A DNA stretch of 64,000 nt from CAWARU01 sp963805795 (GTDB lineage Bacteria; Pseudomonadota; Gammaproteobacteria; UBA6186; Azoamicaceae), in the NCBI GenBank assembly GCA_963805795.1, contig CAWDVG010000004.1:62001-126000 (forward strand), in the 5' to 3' direction. Both the position numbers and the translations under genes were made by a program. A model generated the notes under the pieces. The model made no database searches and had not been told where the DNA came from. It worked only from the letters and a program-made list of their open reading frames with translations. This document shows, one piece after another, positions 18,562 through 26,963 of the stretch (its first letter is position 1; each line of letters starts with the position of its first letter).

Positions 18562-19941
18562 TCAGGAGCTACCTTTTACCCAGGCTTCAAATTCAGAAGG
18601 GCGAACTCGAAAACGGGCAATATTACCTTCATGTAATCCTTTTAATTCTTCATGGACCACATTTACAAATTGCTCTTTATCTTCTTGTGGAAGTTTTGCA
18701 TCGATCCATCCTCTAACAAATGGCTCAATTTGCTCTTTGACTATTTTTAGTTTTATTATCTCTGATATTAATTCTATCATTTCGGTGTGATATTTTAAAC
18801 GGAATGGATCAGGCTCGCCAAGAGATTGTTTAATTGCTCCAAAATGTGCAGCCGAGCGTTCATATGCCCAAACAAAAATATCTCGCATCAATTCTATCTT
18901 GTTAAATTCATAAATTCCTACTAACCCATCGACATAAGCCTGTTCAGATACTCCAAAGAAGGAAAGAGGTAACAGATTATTTTTGATAAGGGGGATATTA
19001 AGCGCTAATCTTGAAACTCGTTTGTTCACATCCTCGAATGCTTGTAAATAAGGAATATGCACCATAATAAAAAAAGCTTGTTCAAAAGGATCGCGGATAA
19101 CGTTTGCGGTATTTAAAATTTGTTGAAAATATTCTTCAATTAAATGCGGATTTTCAATAGGATGATAAACTGTTTTTGCAACACCCACTGGAATCATTCT
19201 TAAACGTCCAATTAATTCGGGAGATAAAAGGTTGTTTGCAAGAAGCGCATGTAAACTTAAAATGGTATGACGATTTAGCTCGTTCTCTGCAGAGCCTTCT
19301 ACTAAAAATTCTATTGCAGCTTTGTGATTTAAAATCATCTGGGTTTCAAAAAGAGTTTTCCCTTCGGCTGCTTTACCAAAATCTATAAGATTTTTAGTGT
19401 CTAATAATGAATAAGTATTTCCTTCTAATCGGCTAGAATTCCATGAAAGATCAATTAGTAAACGATGAAAAGTTTTCCTAGAATAAGTCCCAACGGGTAG
19501 TTGCTCACCATCAGGAGGCGTGCCAATTTTTTTTAATAATTTTCTAATGCCTTCTGAAAGATAAAAGGTTTTATTTGGCTTGTATTTTTGAAGAAATCCG
19601 GGATTGTAACTTACAGGATGCCGTTCTTCTAAAGGGACACTGACCGCTTGCCTAATGATTTCGGCCTCCTTTGAGATGGGCGGGTAATTAATTAAGACTA
19701 AATCTTGTCCCTCAATTTGAGGCACTACACGGAGAATGTGATATCGGATATTTCGTCCACGACCTGTTGTGAATAACCGTTTCTCTTTAAGTAAATCGGC
19801 AAGTCGTCGTTGAAAAGTTCTTTTAGGTAACGCAAGTTTAGTTGCATTAACAAGCTCATCCAGAGATGCCCCATCCGAGTATTTGCGACCTATTGTCTCT
19901 ACAATGGTCGCCTTTTCATTTTTAACATCGATTTTTTCCAT
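18562..19941 (-). CDS. Fic-domain protein with N-terminal winged helix, class II inhibitory motif
   Basis: 459 residues. An N-terminal winged-helix-like segment (about 8-72; LPKRTFQRRLADLLKEKRL) is followed by a Fic domain. The inhibitory helix motif [S/T]xxxE[G/N] is present as SSRLEG (S169, E173, G174), before the active site, which defines class II. The active-site loop is the variant HIPYLQAFEDVNKRVSR (H295 to R311) in place of HPFxxGNGRxxR, with the catalytic His and the Asn-Lys-Arg retained. Family members transfer AMP or other nucleotides to proteins. The ribosome site AGGGGA precedes the ATG. Because the HTH and the upstream 42-bp repeats sit together, autoregulation is likely. No antitoxin gene adjoins it. 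Confidence 0.9.
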   Translation of the reverse strand: MEKIDVKNEKATIVETIGRKYSDGASLDELVNATKLALPKRTFQRRLADLLKEKRLFTTGRGRNIRYHILRVVPQIEGQDLVLINYPPISKEAEIIRQAVSVPLEERHPVSYNPGFLQKYKPNKTFYLSEGIRKLLKKIGTPPDGEQLPVGTYSRKTFHRLLIDLSWNSSRLEGNTYSLLDTKNLIDFGKAAEGKTLFETQMILNHKAAIEFLVEGSAENELNRHTILSLHALLANNLLSPELIGRLRMIPVGVAKTVYHPIENPHLIEEYFQQILNTANVIRDPFEQAFFIMVHIPYLQAFEDVNKRVSRLALNIPLIKNNLLPLSFFGVSEQAYVDGLVGIYEFNKIELMRDIFVWAYERSAAHFGAIKQSLGEPDPFRLKYHTEMIELISEIIKLKIVKEQIEPFVRGWIDAKLPQEDKEQFVNVVHEELKGLHEGNIARFRVRPSEFEAWVKGSS

Positions 19942-19982
19942 GTATATCCCCTAAAATCATGTCGGCTACCTGCCAAAAAAAA

Positions 19983-20116
19983 TGGCGCGCAAAGGCCATA
20001 AATTCATTATCGCGCCATTTTTTGTGGCGCGCAAGTGCCAAAATAGCTTAATCGCGCCATTTTTTGTGGCGCGAAAGTACCAAAATGGTATAATCGTGCC
20101 ATTTTACGTGGCATAC
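19983..20116. repeat. Three 42-bp tandem repeats with internal dyads upstream of fic
   Basis: Units begin with TGGCGCGC-type sequence at 19983, 20025 and 20067, with a partial fourth (TGGCATAC) at 20109; the spacing is exactly 42 each time. Each unit carries TGGCGCG near its start and CGCGCCATTTT near its end, forming inverted repeats both within units and across unit junctions. The 42-base period is four helical turns, which suits a DNA-binding protein stacked on one face. Unit 3 has drifted most. Confidence 0.85.
20006..20034 (-). promoter_or_regulatory. Candidate fic promoter embedded in the repeats
   Basis: Read on the minus strand, TTGCGC (20034-20029) and GATAAT (20011-20006) are separated by exactly 17 bases, 65 bases before the fic ATG. 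Both hexamers fall inside the repeat dyads, so a protein bound to the repeats would cover the promoter. Autorepression by the Fic protein's own winged helix is the simple reading; it is inference. Confidence 0.5.
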
Positions 20117-20220
20117 AAGCAATGAGGTTAAATCGTAGCAAATGACATGGGGGAAGGCACATGAGTAAAAGGAAATTTTAATTGCAAATCGACCCCACCC
20201 CTTTCGCCTAATATCTTGGG

Positions 20221-20260
20221 GTAAGCGTTCAGGGCGGCTGGCGCCGCCCTGAACGCTTAC
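20221..20260. repeat. Perfect 18-bp palindrome with 4-base loop (terminator or mobile-element ends)
   Basis: GTAAGCGTTCAGGGCGGC pairs perfectly with its complement around TGGC. It lies 28 bases beyond the LRR gene stop, so it could end that minus-strand transcript, but no T-run follows on the minus side. The outer ends read GTAA...TTAC, and the same 10-mer GTAAGCGTTC recurs at 18536-18545 on the other side of fic. IS66-type elements have GTAA ends, so a collapsed insertion element is an alternative. The stretch 20117-20220 holds no gene. Confidence 0.6.
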
Positions 20261-20284
20261 ATCAATTTATTTTGAGTTGGTGTG

Positions 20285-20375
20285 CTATTTATTTTTTTGT
20301 TGCTGGGTTTTTTATTACCTGGTTTGTTTGGACCGCAACGATTCCAGCAGTAGGCAAAGGCAAGTGACCATTTTC
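20285..20375 (+). pseudogene. Remnant of a second lnt 3' end
   Basis: Read on the plus strand this translates to LFIFLLLGFLLPGLFGPQRF and ends in QQ-stop; the true Lnt ends LFILLLAGFFLPGRFGLQRF and LQH-stop. The following bases (GCAAAGGCAAGTGACC versus GCAAAGACAACTGCCC) also match. By hand count about three quarters of the bases agree, and many of the differences fall at third codon positions, so this is a diverged coding copy rather than a fresh duplication. It lies antisense to the 3' end of the LRR gene. Confidence 0.7.
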
Positions 20376-22304
20376 AGCTTCTGCTCTCACTCTCATATGA
20401 GGACTAAAAATAATGGCTTTTGCATATTGAGTATCTGAAAAAGAGGCAGCTGTTTTTTTGAGAACCTCATCATTTTCGGCAGTTGTCTTCGACTGTGGTT
20501 GAACGAGACGCATAATTTCAGGTAGTAAAGCAAAAATAGAATTTTTAAATTCATGTCCTGAATTAGTGCGGAGCCAAAGCAAGGTCATATAAATAGCTGG
20601 CCAACTTCTTTGTAAACAACGATTGCGTTGACAAAGAGACTCTGCAGATACCAATATATCAGCGTCCGCTTGGCCAAGATAGTTTGAACTTAAATCTAAT
20701 TCAGTGACTGTGTTATTGCCTTTTAGAGCTCCAAGAATTAATTGTGCACCTCCTTCGCCAAGTTTATTAATTCCGAGTTTCAACGAAGTGAGTGTTCGAT
20801 TGATTGCCATGGCAGAAGCCATGGCCTTTGCGCCCCAATAGTTAATCTTATTGTTTTCGAAATTTAATGAAGTGAGGGTCATATTCACTTTTAAGGCAGA
20901 AGCCATGGCCTCTGCACCTTCTTTAGTCGTATTATTGCTCGAAAACTCTAATGAAGTGAGCGTCTCATTGGTTTTTAAAGCTTCTGCGATAAGCTTGACT
21001 CCCATATCGCCAAACCCATTGCCTCCGAGTTCTAAGGAGGTGAGTGTTCGATTTATTTTTAAGGTATCAGCAAAGGCTTTGATACCCAGTTCACCGATGT
21101 CATTATCATAGGCCATGTTTAATTCAGTGAGCGTGCAATTGTTTTGTAGGGCCTCTGCAATAGCTACTGCACCCCTTGCACCAAGCCTGTTGTTCCAAAG
21201 ACATAATGAACGAAGTGTTTTATTGCTTAATAAGAATTTAGCGATGACCATTGCCCCACTTTCCTGAAGGTCATTGCATTCAAGGTTTAATGAAACAAGG
21301 TTGGGATTTACATTCAAGATTTCAACGACGATCTTCGCCCCTTCTTCACCCAGTTCATTGTTTCCAAGCCCCAAGTAAGTCAATGTTCTATTGGTTTTTA
21401 AGGGATCAGCGATTGCCCTAATACCCAAGACACCTAGCTCATTGCCGGCTAAATTTAATGTAGTGACTGTGCTATTGGGTTTTGAAGTGACTGGGTTATT
21501 CAATATTAAAGATTGGGTAATAATCCGAAAAGCCTCCACAGCCATTTTATTAAATAGCAGGTTTAGAGAAGTAACTGTGCGATTTTGGATTAAGAACTCA
21601 GCCATTGCCTTTGCACCTTCTATGCCGATGTTATTGGCTCCGAGATCTAAGGAAGTAAGATTTTCATTGCTTTTGAGAGATTCAAGCACGAGCTTTGTGC
21701 CTGCATCCCCCAACTCATTCGACCCCAGGTTCAATAAATTAAGCGTGGAATTGTCACTAAATGCTTCAGCAAAAATCTTTGCGCCCGTTACCTCAAGATT
21801 ATTCCTTTCGTAATTAAATGAGGTAAGACTGTTATTGGTTTTTAAGGCGTCAGAAATCAGCTTTATACTTGCAGCACCAAACGTACTACCCATAATGGTT
21901 AATGATGTGTTTTTGCAGTTACTATTTAATATCTTAGTGATGACCCTTACCCCGAGTTCACCAAAATCGCTTGCGAGACTTATGGAAAGAAAAATACGAT
22001 TGTCTATGTTTTTTAAGATTTGAGTAATGGCATTTTCTAGACCTTTAGACTTGGTAAAGTTAAGATTTAATGAAGCCAAGGCAGGCAGGACTGCAGTTGT
22101 ATTATACTTTTTGTATTCATTTAAAATCCTAAGAAACTCCGCCAACCAATCCTCAGATATCTCTTTCAAACATAGATCTAGATGCGCATTTTTAATTTTT
22201 GATAGGATTTCTAAACGAAAATTATTATCTCCTTCAACCTTTGTTTTTTCATTGCTGGTCTTAATATCACCGCTGGTCTTGATATCAACTGATACTGCAG
22301 CCAT
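20289..22304 (-). CDS. Leucine-rich-repeat protein, ribonuclease-inhibitor type (effector candidate)
   Basis: 671 residues from the ATG at 22304, chosen because TTGGAGA lies 6 bases ahead; the in-frame TTG at 22316 overlaps that site. From about residue 50 to 560 it is a run of about 17 repeats of 28 residues with the pattern LTSLxLxxNxLGxxGAKxxAEAL. This is the eukaryote-like RI/NLR class of LRR, expected to form a curved protein-binding solenoid. There is no signal peptide, enzyme domain or membrane segment. Eukaryote-like LRR proteins occur among Legionellales effectors, but secretion is inference. The last 28 or so residues are encoded antisense to the lnt remnant, so the C-terminus is probably not ancestral. 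Confidence 0.88.
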   Translation of the reverse strand: MAAVSVDIKTSGDIKTSNEKTKVEGDNNFRLEILSKIKNAHLDLCLKEISEDWLAEFLRILNEYKKYNTTAVLPALASLNLNFTKSKGLENAITQILKNIDNRIFLSISLASDFGELGVRVITKILNSNCKNTSLTIMGSTFGAASIKLISDALKTNNSLTSFNYERNNLEVTGAKIFAEAFSDNSTLNLLNLGSNELGDAGTKLVLESLKSNENLTSLDLGANNIGIEGAKAMAEFLIQNRTVTSLNLLFNKMAVEAFRIITQSLILNNPVTSKPNSTVTTLNLAGNELGVLGIRAIADPLKTNRTLTYLGLGNNELGEEGAKIVVEILNVNPNLVSLNLECNDLQESGAMVIAKFLLSNKTLRSLCLWNNRLGARGAVAIAEALQNNCTLTELNMAYDNDIGELGIKAFADTLKINRTLTSLELGGNGFGDMGVKLIAEALKTNETLTSLEFSSNNTTKEGAEAMASALKVNMTLTSLNFENNKINYWGAKAMASAMAINRTLTSLKLGINKLGEGGAQLILGALKGNNTVTELDLSSNYLGQADADILVSAESLCQRNRCLQRSWPAIYMTLLWLRTNSGHEFKNSIFALLPEIMRLVQPQSKTTAENDEVLKKTAASFSDTQYAKAIIFSPHMRVRAEAENGHLPLPTAGIVAVQTNQVIKNPATKK

Positions 22305-22591
22305 ATATTTCTCCAAAATACTGATTATGTTGTTTTAAACGATTATTATATCTTTTCAGAATAGAAGCCACGTGATGGTGAACATTGCTACCTTATGCAG
22401 TATAATAACTTATTTAAAAAAATAAAGCAATCTCTTTTTATCAGAATATACACTTAATTTTACATCCATTTTACATCTTTACATCCTACTTGTCGATCGT
22501 TTCTGAAAAATAGCTATCCTCGTGCACTGAACAAAAAAAACTCTCATCTTTAGGTAATTTAAGGAGTCTTACTAATAGATAATAAGCTTAA

Positions 22592-23629
22592 TCAGCTCAC
22601 CACTCCACCTGCTGCCTGCAAGTCAGCATGATAGGATGAACGCACCAAGGGCCCCGAAGCGACATTGCGAAAGCCCAAATCTTTGGCAATATCTGCAAAC
22701 CAGGCAAAGGTTTCGGGTTCTACGAAGCGATCGACAGGCGCGTGAAATTTACTGGGTTGTAAATATTGTCCTAACGTGAGCATATCGCAATTGTGTTGGC
22801 GTAGATCTTTTAGAACTTCAATGATTTCTTCATCAGTTTCCCCCAAGCCTAACATCAATCCAGATTTAGTGGGAATTTCAGGGAATTTAGCTTTGAAGGC
22901 TTGAATTAATTTTAAAGACCAAGCGTAATCAGAGCCCGGACGAACGGCTTTATAAAGTCTAGAAACCGTTTCCATATTATGGTTGAACACGTCTGGTGGC
23001 GCTATCGATAAATTGTCTAAGGCCAATTCCATTCGGCCTCTAAAGTCGGGTACTAAAATTTCTATTTTGGTATTCGGTGCAACAGTTCTGATTTCTTTAA
23101 TGCATTCTGCGAAATGACTCGCTCCCCCATCTCGTAAATCATCACGATCCACTGAAGTAATAACAACGTAACGTAAAGCCATTGCTTGTAAGGCTTTGGC
23201 TAAATTTTTGGGTTCTGCTGCATCTAGTGCGTCTGGACGGCCATGGGCCACATTACAAAAAGTGCAACGGCGAGTGCATTTATCCCCCATGATCATAAAC
23301 GTAGCGGTACCGTGTCCGAAGCATTCATTTAAGTTGGGACATGAAGCTTCTTCGCATACTGTATGTAGGTGGTGATCACGCAATAATTTTTTGAGATGCG
23401 TCACAGCAGTAGAGTTTGTAGCACGAATGCGAATCCAATCTGGTTTTTTAGGAAAATGTTCTGTGGGTATTATTTTAATAGGGATGCGGGCCATTTTATC
23501 TTGTCCGCGTTGTTTATCGTTCGACTTCAGTAAGGTCATTTTTTTAGCTGAGACTTCTTGTTCATTTTGTGTACTATGATTAGCCTGCTTATTGCGTTCT
23601 TCTTGATCAGATTCTAATTCGGGATCCAT
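22592..23629 (-). CDS. lipA: Lipoyl synthase
   Basis: 345 residues from the ATG at 23629, which has AGAGGA 6 bases ahead; an earlier in-frame start at 23662 lacks support. Radical-SAM enzyme that inserts two sulfurs into protein-bound octanoyl groups. Both iron-sulfur clusters are visible: the auxiliary cluster CEEASCPNLNEC, and the radical-SAM CTRRCTFC. The C-terminal RSSYHA serine ligand segment is also present. The first 40 residues are a charged extension relative to E. coli LipA, in which the shared core begins at DKMA-IP. It follows lipB on the same strand, as is usual. Confidence 0.95.
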   Translation of the reverse strand: MDPELESDQEERNKQANHSTQNEQEVSAKKMTLLKSNDKQRGQDKMARIPIKIIPTEHFPKKPDWIRIRATNSTAVTHLKKLLRDHHLHTVCEEASCPNLNECFGHGTATFMIMGDKCTRRCTFCNVAHGRPDALDAAEPKNLAKALQAMALRYVVITSVDRDDLRDGGASHFAECIKEIRTVAPNTKIEILVPDFRGRMELALDNLSIAPPDVFNHNMETVSRLYKAVRPGSDYAWSLKLIQAFKAKFPEIPTKSGLMLGLGETDEEIIEVLKDLRQHNCDMLTLGQYLQPSKFHAPVDRFVEPETFAWFADIAKDLGFRNVASGPLVRSSYHADLQAAGGVVS

Positions 23630-23704
23630 GCATTTTCCTCTTATATACCCTTCGCCTTTCAAGCTGCGACTGTGTTGGAAGCGAAGGTATCGCTGCTCAC
23701 ATAC

Positions 23705-24394
23705 TCATTTGTATAAAGTTGGTCCATCCACAATATTATTATACTCTAGATGTTGGCACAAATGTAAAGTCAGTTGTTTGGCCAATACCTCAAAAGGAGG
23801 CAGTTTAATAAAATTGCGTAATTGAGTTATCTTCAAATCAGTAAAGCCACAGGGATTAATACGGGAAAAAGGTTCTAAATCCATATCTACATTAAAACTT
23901 AGGCCATGGTAACTAGCCCCTCTGCGAACCCGAAGTCCGAGGGAACAAATTTTTGCCCCCTCAACATATACCCCAGGAGCTTCTTTCTTGGTTTCTGCTT
24001 TAATCTGATAGTCTGCAAGCAAATCCATCGTGGCTTGCTCCAAGCCGCTCACTAACTTTCGAATACCAAAATTTTTTCGTTTAATATCGACAAGCACATA
24101 TAAAATTAATTGCCCGGGCCCATGATAGGTAATTTGACCGCCTCTATCGCTCTGCACAATGGGTATTTTACCTGGGTTTAATATATGTTCTTCTTTTCCT
24201 GCTTGCCCCTGAGTAAAAACGGGGGTATGTTGTAATACCCAGAATTCATCCTGAGTATTGTCGTCGCGACGCTGGGTAAAATCCCGCATAGCTTGGTAAC
24301 TTGTTTCATAGGGGCAAATACCCAAATCGCGCACGGTAACCTGGTTTTGTGTTTGCTTGTGTTCATGATTTTGATTTTGTAATAGGTTTTGCAA
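23705..24394 (-). CDS. lipB: Octanoyl-(acyl carrier protein):protein N-octanoyltransferase
   Basis: About 229 residues. LipB moves the octanoyl group from ACP to lipoyl domains, the step before LipA. The motif RGGQITYHGPGQL is complete, and the catalytic Cys and Lys appear in INPCGFTDLKIT. I place the start at the TTG at 24394, because AGGAG sits 5 bases before it; there is no ATG near the expected N-terminus, and the next upstream TTG (24409) would overlap that site. It follows ybeD, in the conserved order dacA-(dat)-ybeD-lipB-lipA. Confidence 0.93.
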   Translation of the reverse strand: MQNLLQNQNHEHKQTQNQVTVRDLGICPYETSYQAMRDFTQRRDDNTQDEFWVLQHTPVFTQGQAGKEEHILNPGKIPIVQSDRGGQITYHGPGQLILYVLVDIKRKNFGIRKLVSGLEQATMDLLADYQIKAETKKEAPGVYVEGAKICSLGLRVRRGASYHGLSFNVDMDLEPFSRINPCGFTDLKITQLRNFIKLPPFEVLAKQLTLHLCQHLEYNNIVDGPTLYK

Positions 24395-24446
24395 TGGAAC
24401 TCCTAGCAATTGCCTTGAGCCTTCTACTCATTTTTAATACTATCTT

Positions 24447-24707
24447 CTATAACACCATTAATATTTTAGGGTGACTTGAAAGCGCACGATATAAATTATC
24501 TAATTGTTCCTGGCTTCTTGCGCGAATATTAGCCGTCATGGACATATATTTACCGCCGGCACTGAGTTTAATCGCAATAGCACCTTCACCCAGATCAGGA
24601 ACATGTTGGTTCAGGATAGCAACCACAATACCTTCAAACTCTTGGTCTGCAACGCCCATAATTTTAATTGGGAATTGACACGGAAATTCTATTGCACTCT
24701 TCGTCAT
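24447..24707 (-). CDS. ybeD: YbeD (DUF493) family protein
   Basis: 86 residues from the ATG at 24707, giving the family's usual length and its EFPCQFPIKIMG start; the longer frame upstream lies inside dat. Small ACT-like regulator of unknown molecular role, conserved between dacA and lipB. The C-terminal ending KILMVL matches E. coli YbeD (VRMVL). It overlaps the 3' end of dat by 44 bases in another frame, an unusually long overlap that implies tight translational coupling. Confidence 0.9.
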   Translation of the reverse strand: MTKSAIEFPCQFPIKIMGVADQEFEGIVVAILNQHVPDLGEGAIAIKLSAGGKYMSMTANIRARSQEQLDNLYRALSSHPKILMVL

Positions 24708-25536
24708 AAAGATCCCACATTTGTTCCCAAACTGGCCCAGGTTTACCTGCATTGAGGGTTCTATCATTCAACTCTAATATAGGATAAATACCCCGGACAG
24801 AACTACTAATCCACAATTCATCTGCTTGATTTAAATCAGCTTCAGTTATGCTTTCTTCTTTATAGGGCATTCTATTTTTTTGAGCAAGCTCGAGTATCAC
24901 ATCGCGAATAATACCCGATAATATCGCCTGAGATTTGGGAGGCGTTATAATAACGCCCTCTTTGACAACAAAGAGATTACTTGAAGTACCTTCTAAAGCG
25001 TAACCATCACGAATGATGATACCTTCATCTGCGCCCTGTTCTTTGGCTTCTTGAAACATTAATATATAAGCCTGTCTTGCAGTTGTTTTGATATGACAAT
25101 ACTGCCAACGAATGTCCTTCACAGTTCTTGCCTTATAACCCTTGCTTAATTCCGTCTTAGAAAGTGGTGTATTAGGAAAACAAGTCACAAAAATAGTTGG
25201 AATAACCTTTTCAGGAAAAGCTTGTTTGCGAATGGGGTCCACACCCCGAGTGATTTGCAGATAAAGCGAGAAATTCCCTCCTCCGTTTTTTTCAACTAAG
25301 GTGCTGAGAATATGTTTCCATTTATCTAATAAATAGGGGGGTTCCATGCCGCTATATTGCAAGCTTTGATTTAAGCGATGAATATGAGGCTCTAGATAAC
25401 AAATGCACCCATTTAAAACCTGAAATACCTCGTAGACCCCATCACCAAAAATAAAACCTCTATCCAAAGGCGAAATTTGTGCCTTTGAAAGTGGCAGATA
25501 TTCTCCATTTAGATAAGCAACATTTTCGTAATGCAT
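24664..25536 (-). CDS. dat: D-amino-acid transaminase (class IV aminotransferase)
   Basis: 290 residues. PLP enzyme that interconverts D-alanine and D-glutamate with keto acids. Family marks are the N-terminal ISPLDRGFIFGDGVYEVF, the PLP-lysine segment HIKTTARQAYILMFQEA (Lys near residue 147), and LEGTSSNLFVV. It starts directly after the dacA stop (TAA|ATG) and ends inside ybeD, so dacA, dat and ybeD are coupled. Placement beside a D-Ala carboxypeptidase suggests use or recycling of D-amino acids from peptidoglycan. Branched-chain aminotransferase is a less likely reading, because the DRGFIFGDGVYEV start favours the D-specific branch. Confidence 0.88.
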   Translation of the reverse strand: MHYENVAYLNGEYLPLSKAQISPLDRGFIFGDGVYEVFQVLNGCICYLEPHIHRLNQSLQYSGMEPPYLLDKWKHILSTLVEKNGGGNFSLYLQITRGVDPIRKQAFPEKVIPTIFVTCFPNTPLSKTELSKGYKARTVKDIRWQYCHIKTTARQAYILMFQEAKEQGADEGIIIRDGYALEGTSSNLFVVKEGVIITPPKSQAILSGIIRDVILELAQKNRMPYKEESITEADLNQADELWISSSVRGIYPILELNDRTLNAGKPGPVWEQMWDLYDEECNRISVSIPN

Positions 25537-26769
25537 TTAAAAAACCACTTTTTGCCAAAGTTTATGCCAAGTCAGCGAGATGGAATCCATCGTACGACCC
25601 CAAAAACCACTTTCTTCCATCTTAGTTAAGGATACTATTGGACGTTCGGCAATTTTTTTATCATCCAGGTGTACTGTTAATGTTCCGAGCGGTTGACCTT
25701 CTTTTAAAGGCGCCTTAATGGTTTCCTCAACGTTAATATTTGTTTTTAATCGATCAAATTGACCCTTAGCAAGGGTGACATATAAATCCTGAGCTAAACC
25801 AACATTCATTTCCTTTTCTTTGCCCATATATACCCGCACCTGCTTCAAGGAAGCTAAAGCAGGTTGCACTTTTTTAGTTTCATAAAATTGAAAACCATAA
25901 TTAAGTAGTTTATTCGTTTCCGTACTGCGAATACCATCATTAGTGGTCCCCATAACCACCGCAATAAGACGCATGCCCTCTTTTTGTCCAGAAGCAACCA
26001 AACAATAGCCTGCATTATCGGTGTGACCGGTTTTAATGCCATCCACAGCATCATTTAGCCATAGCAAACGATTTCGATTGGTTTGTTTAATATTGTGATA
26101 GGTAAATTCTTTTTGAGAATAGCTTTTATAACTTTCTGGAAAATCTCGTATGAGCGCTTTACCCAAAATTGCCATATCTCTGGCAGTGGTATAATGATTG
26201 GAATCTGGCAAGCCAGTAGCATTTACAAAATGCGTGTTGGTCATGCCCAATTGTTTGGCATAGAAATTCATTAATTCAGCAAAAGTGGTTTCAGACCCTG
26301 CAATATGTTCTGCTAAAGCAATCGAAGCATCGTTTCCCGATTGGATGATAATCCCTTTTAACAATTCATCAACCGTAGGTTCACTATTGAGATCTAGAAA
26401 CATGCGCGAACCGGTGCTGCGCCAGGCATTTTCACTCACTTTTACTTTGTCTGTTAAGGCAATTTTATGACTATGAACTGCATGATCAGCAATATAGACA
26501 GTCATCATCTTTGTTAAACTGGCTGGTTCGACTCGTTGATCAATATCCTTTTCTGCCATTACATGGTCACTTAAATAATCAATCAACACATAAGATTTGG
26601 CAGCAAGATCGGGTGGGTTTGGAGTGGCGAGAACCACATTTGGCATGGGCAAAGTGGGTATGGGTGTTGGCAGAGGCGCAGGCGCTAAATCAGCCCATAA
26701 AAGAGAAGGTAAAAGTAGGCTAAACCAGATAATAAATTTAAAATTGAGGATTTTCATATTGTTTCTCAT
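25537..26769 (-). CDS. dacA: D-alanyl-D-alanine carboxypeptidase (PBP5/6 type)
   Basis: 410 residues. A cleavable signal (hydrophobic core IIWFSLLLPSLLWA) is followed by a Pro-rich linker. The penicillin-binding triads are complete: S84-L-T-K87, S144-G-N146 and K246-T-G248. The C-terminal beta domain ends in an amphipathic helix (WGRTMDSISLTWHKLWQKVVF minus its last residue or so), which anchors PBP5-type enzymes to the outer face of the inner membrane. It trims the terminal D-Ala from pentapeptides. Upstream lies a palindromic repeat element in place of a compact intergenic gap to rlpA. Confidence 0.95.
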   Translation of the reverse strand: MRNNMKILNFKFIIWFSLLLPSLLWADLAPAPLPTPIPTLPMPNVVLATPNPPDLAAKSYVLIDYLSDHVMAEKDIDQRVEPASLTKMMTVYIADHAVHSHKIALTDKVKVSENAWRSTGSRMFLDLNSEPTVDELLKGIIIQSGNDASIALAEHIAGSETTFAELMNFYAKQLGMTNTHFVNATGLPDSNHYTTARDMAILGKALIRDFPESYKSYSQKEFTYHNIKQTNRNRLLWLNDAVDGIKTGHTDNAGYCLVASGQKEGMRLIAVVMGTTNDGIRSTETNKLLNYGFQFYETKKVQPALASLKQVRVYMGKEKEMNVGLAQDLYVTLAKGQFDRLKTNINVEETIKAPLKEGQPLGTLTVHLDDKKIAERPIVSLTKMEESGFWGRTMDSISLTWHKLWQKVVF

Positions 26770-26797
26770 ATAATGTTACTCCGATATTCACAACTTT

Positions 26798-26948
26798 ATA
26801 CTCTTCGCGAATGAATTTTAGGCGTTGTTGCCTTCGCCATCTCACAATCCTCATTTACTATAATGTAAACTCCGGTTGTTCGAGGCTCGGCGCCTAGCCT
26901 AAAATCCATTCGCTTCGAGTATATACTTTCCGCGAATGAATTTTAAGG
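26798..26948. repeat. Long imperfect palindromic element plus an extra arm
   Basis: The left arm starts ATACTCTTCGCGAATGAATT; its complement closes the element at 26922 (AAAATCCATTCGCTTCGAGT, then AT). The inner parts also pair imperfectly around a centre TTACTATAATGTAAA. A further direct copy of the arm (TTCCGCGAATGAATTTTAAG) follows at 26929-26948. It lies between dacA and rlpA. It resembles the element at 39164-39306 in layout, including the central TTTAC/GTAAA pair, and the partial arm at 40613. Confidence 0.7.
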
Positions 26949-26963
26949 TCAGTATAACAGGTT

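Noticed and set aside
18562..19941. Classic Fic-antitoxin pair
   Set aside because: No small antitoxin gene lies next to fic; the inhibitory motif is inside the same protein (class II).
19983..20116. CRISPR array
   Set aside because: The 42-bp units are contiguous tandem repeats without unique spacers, and no cas genes are near.
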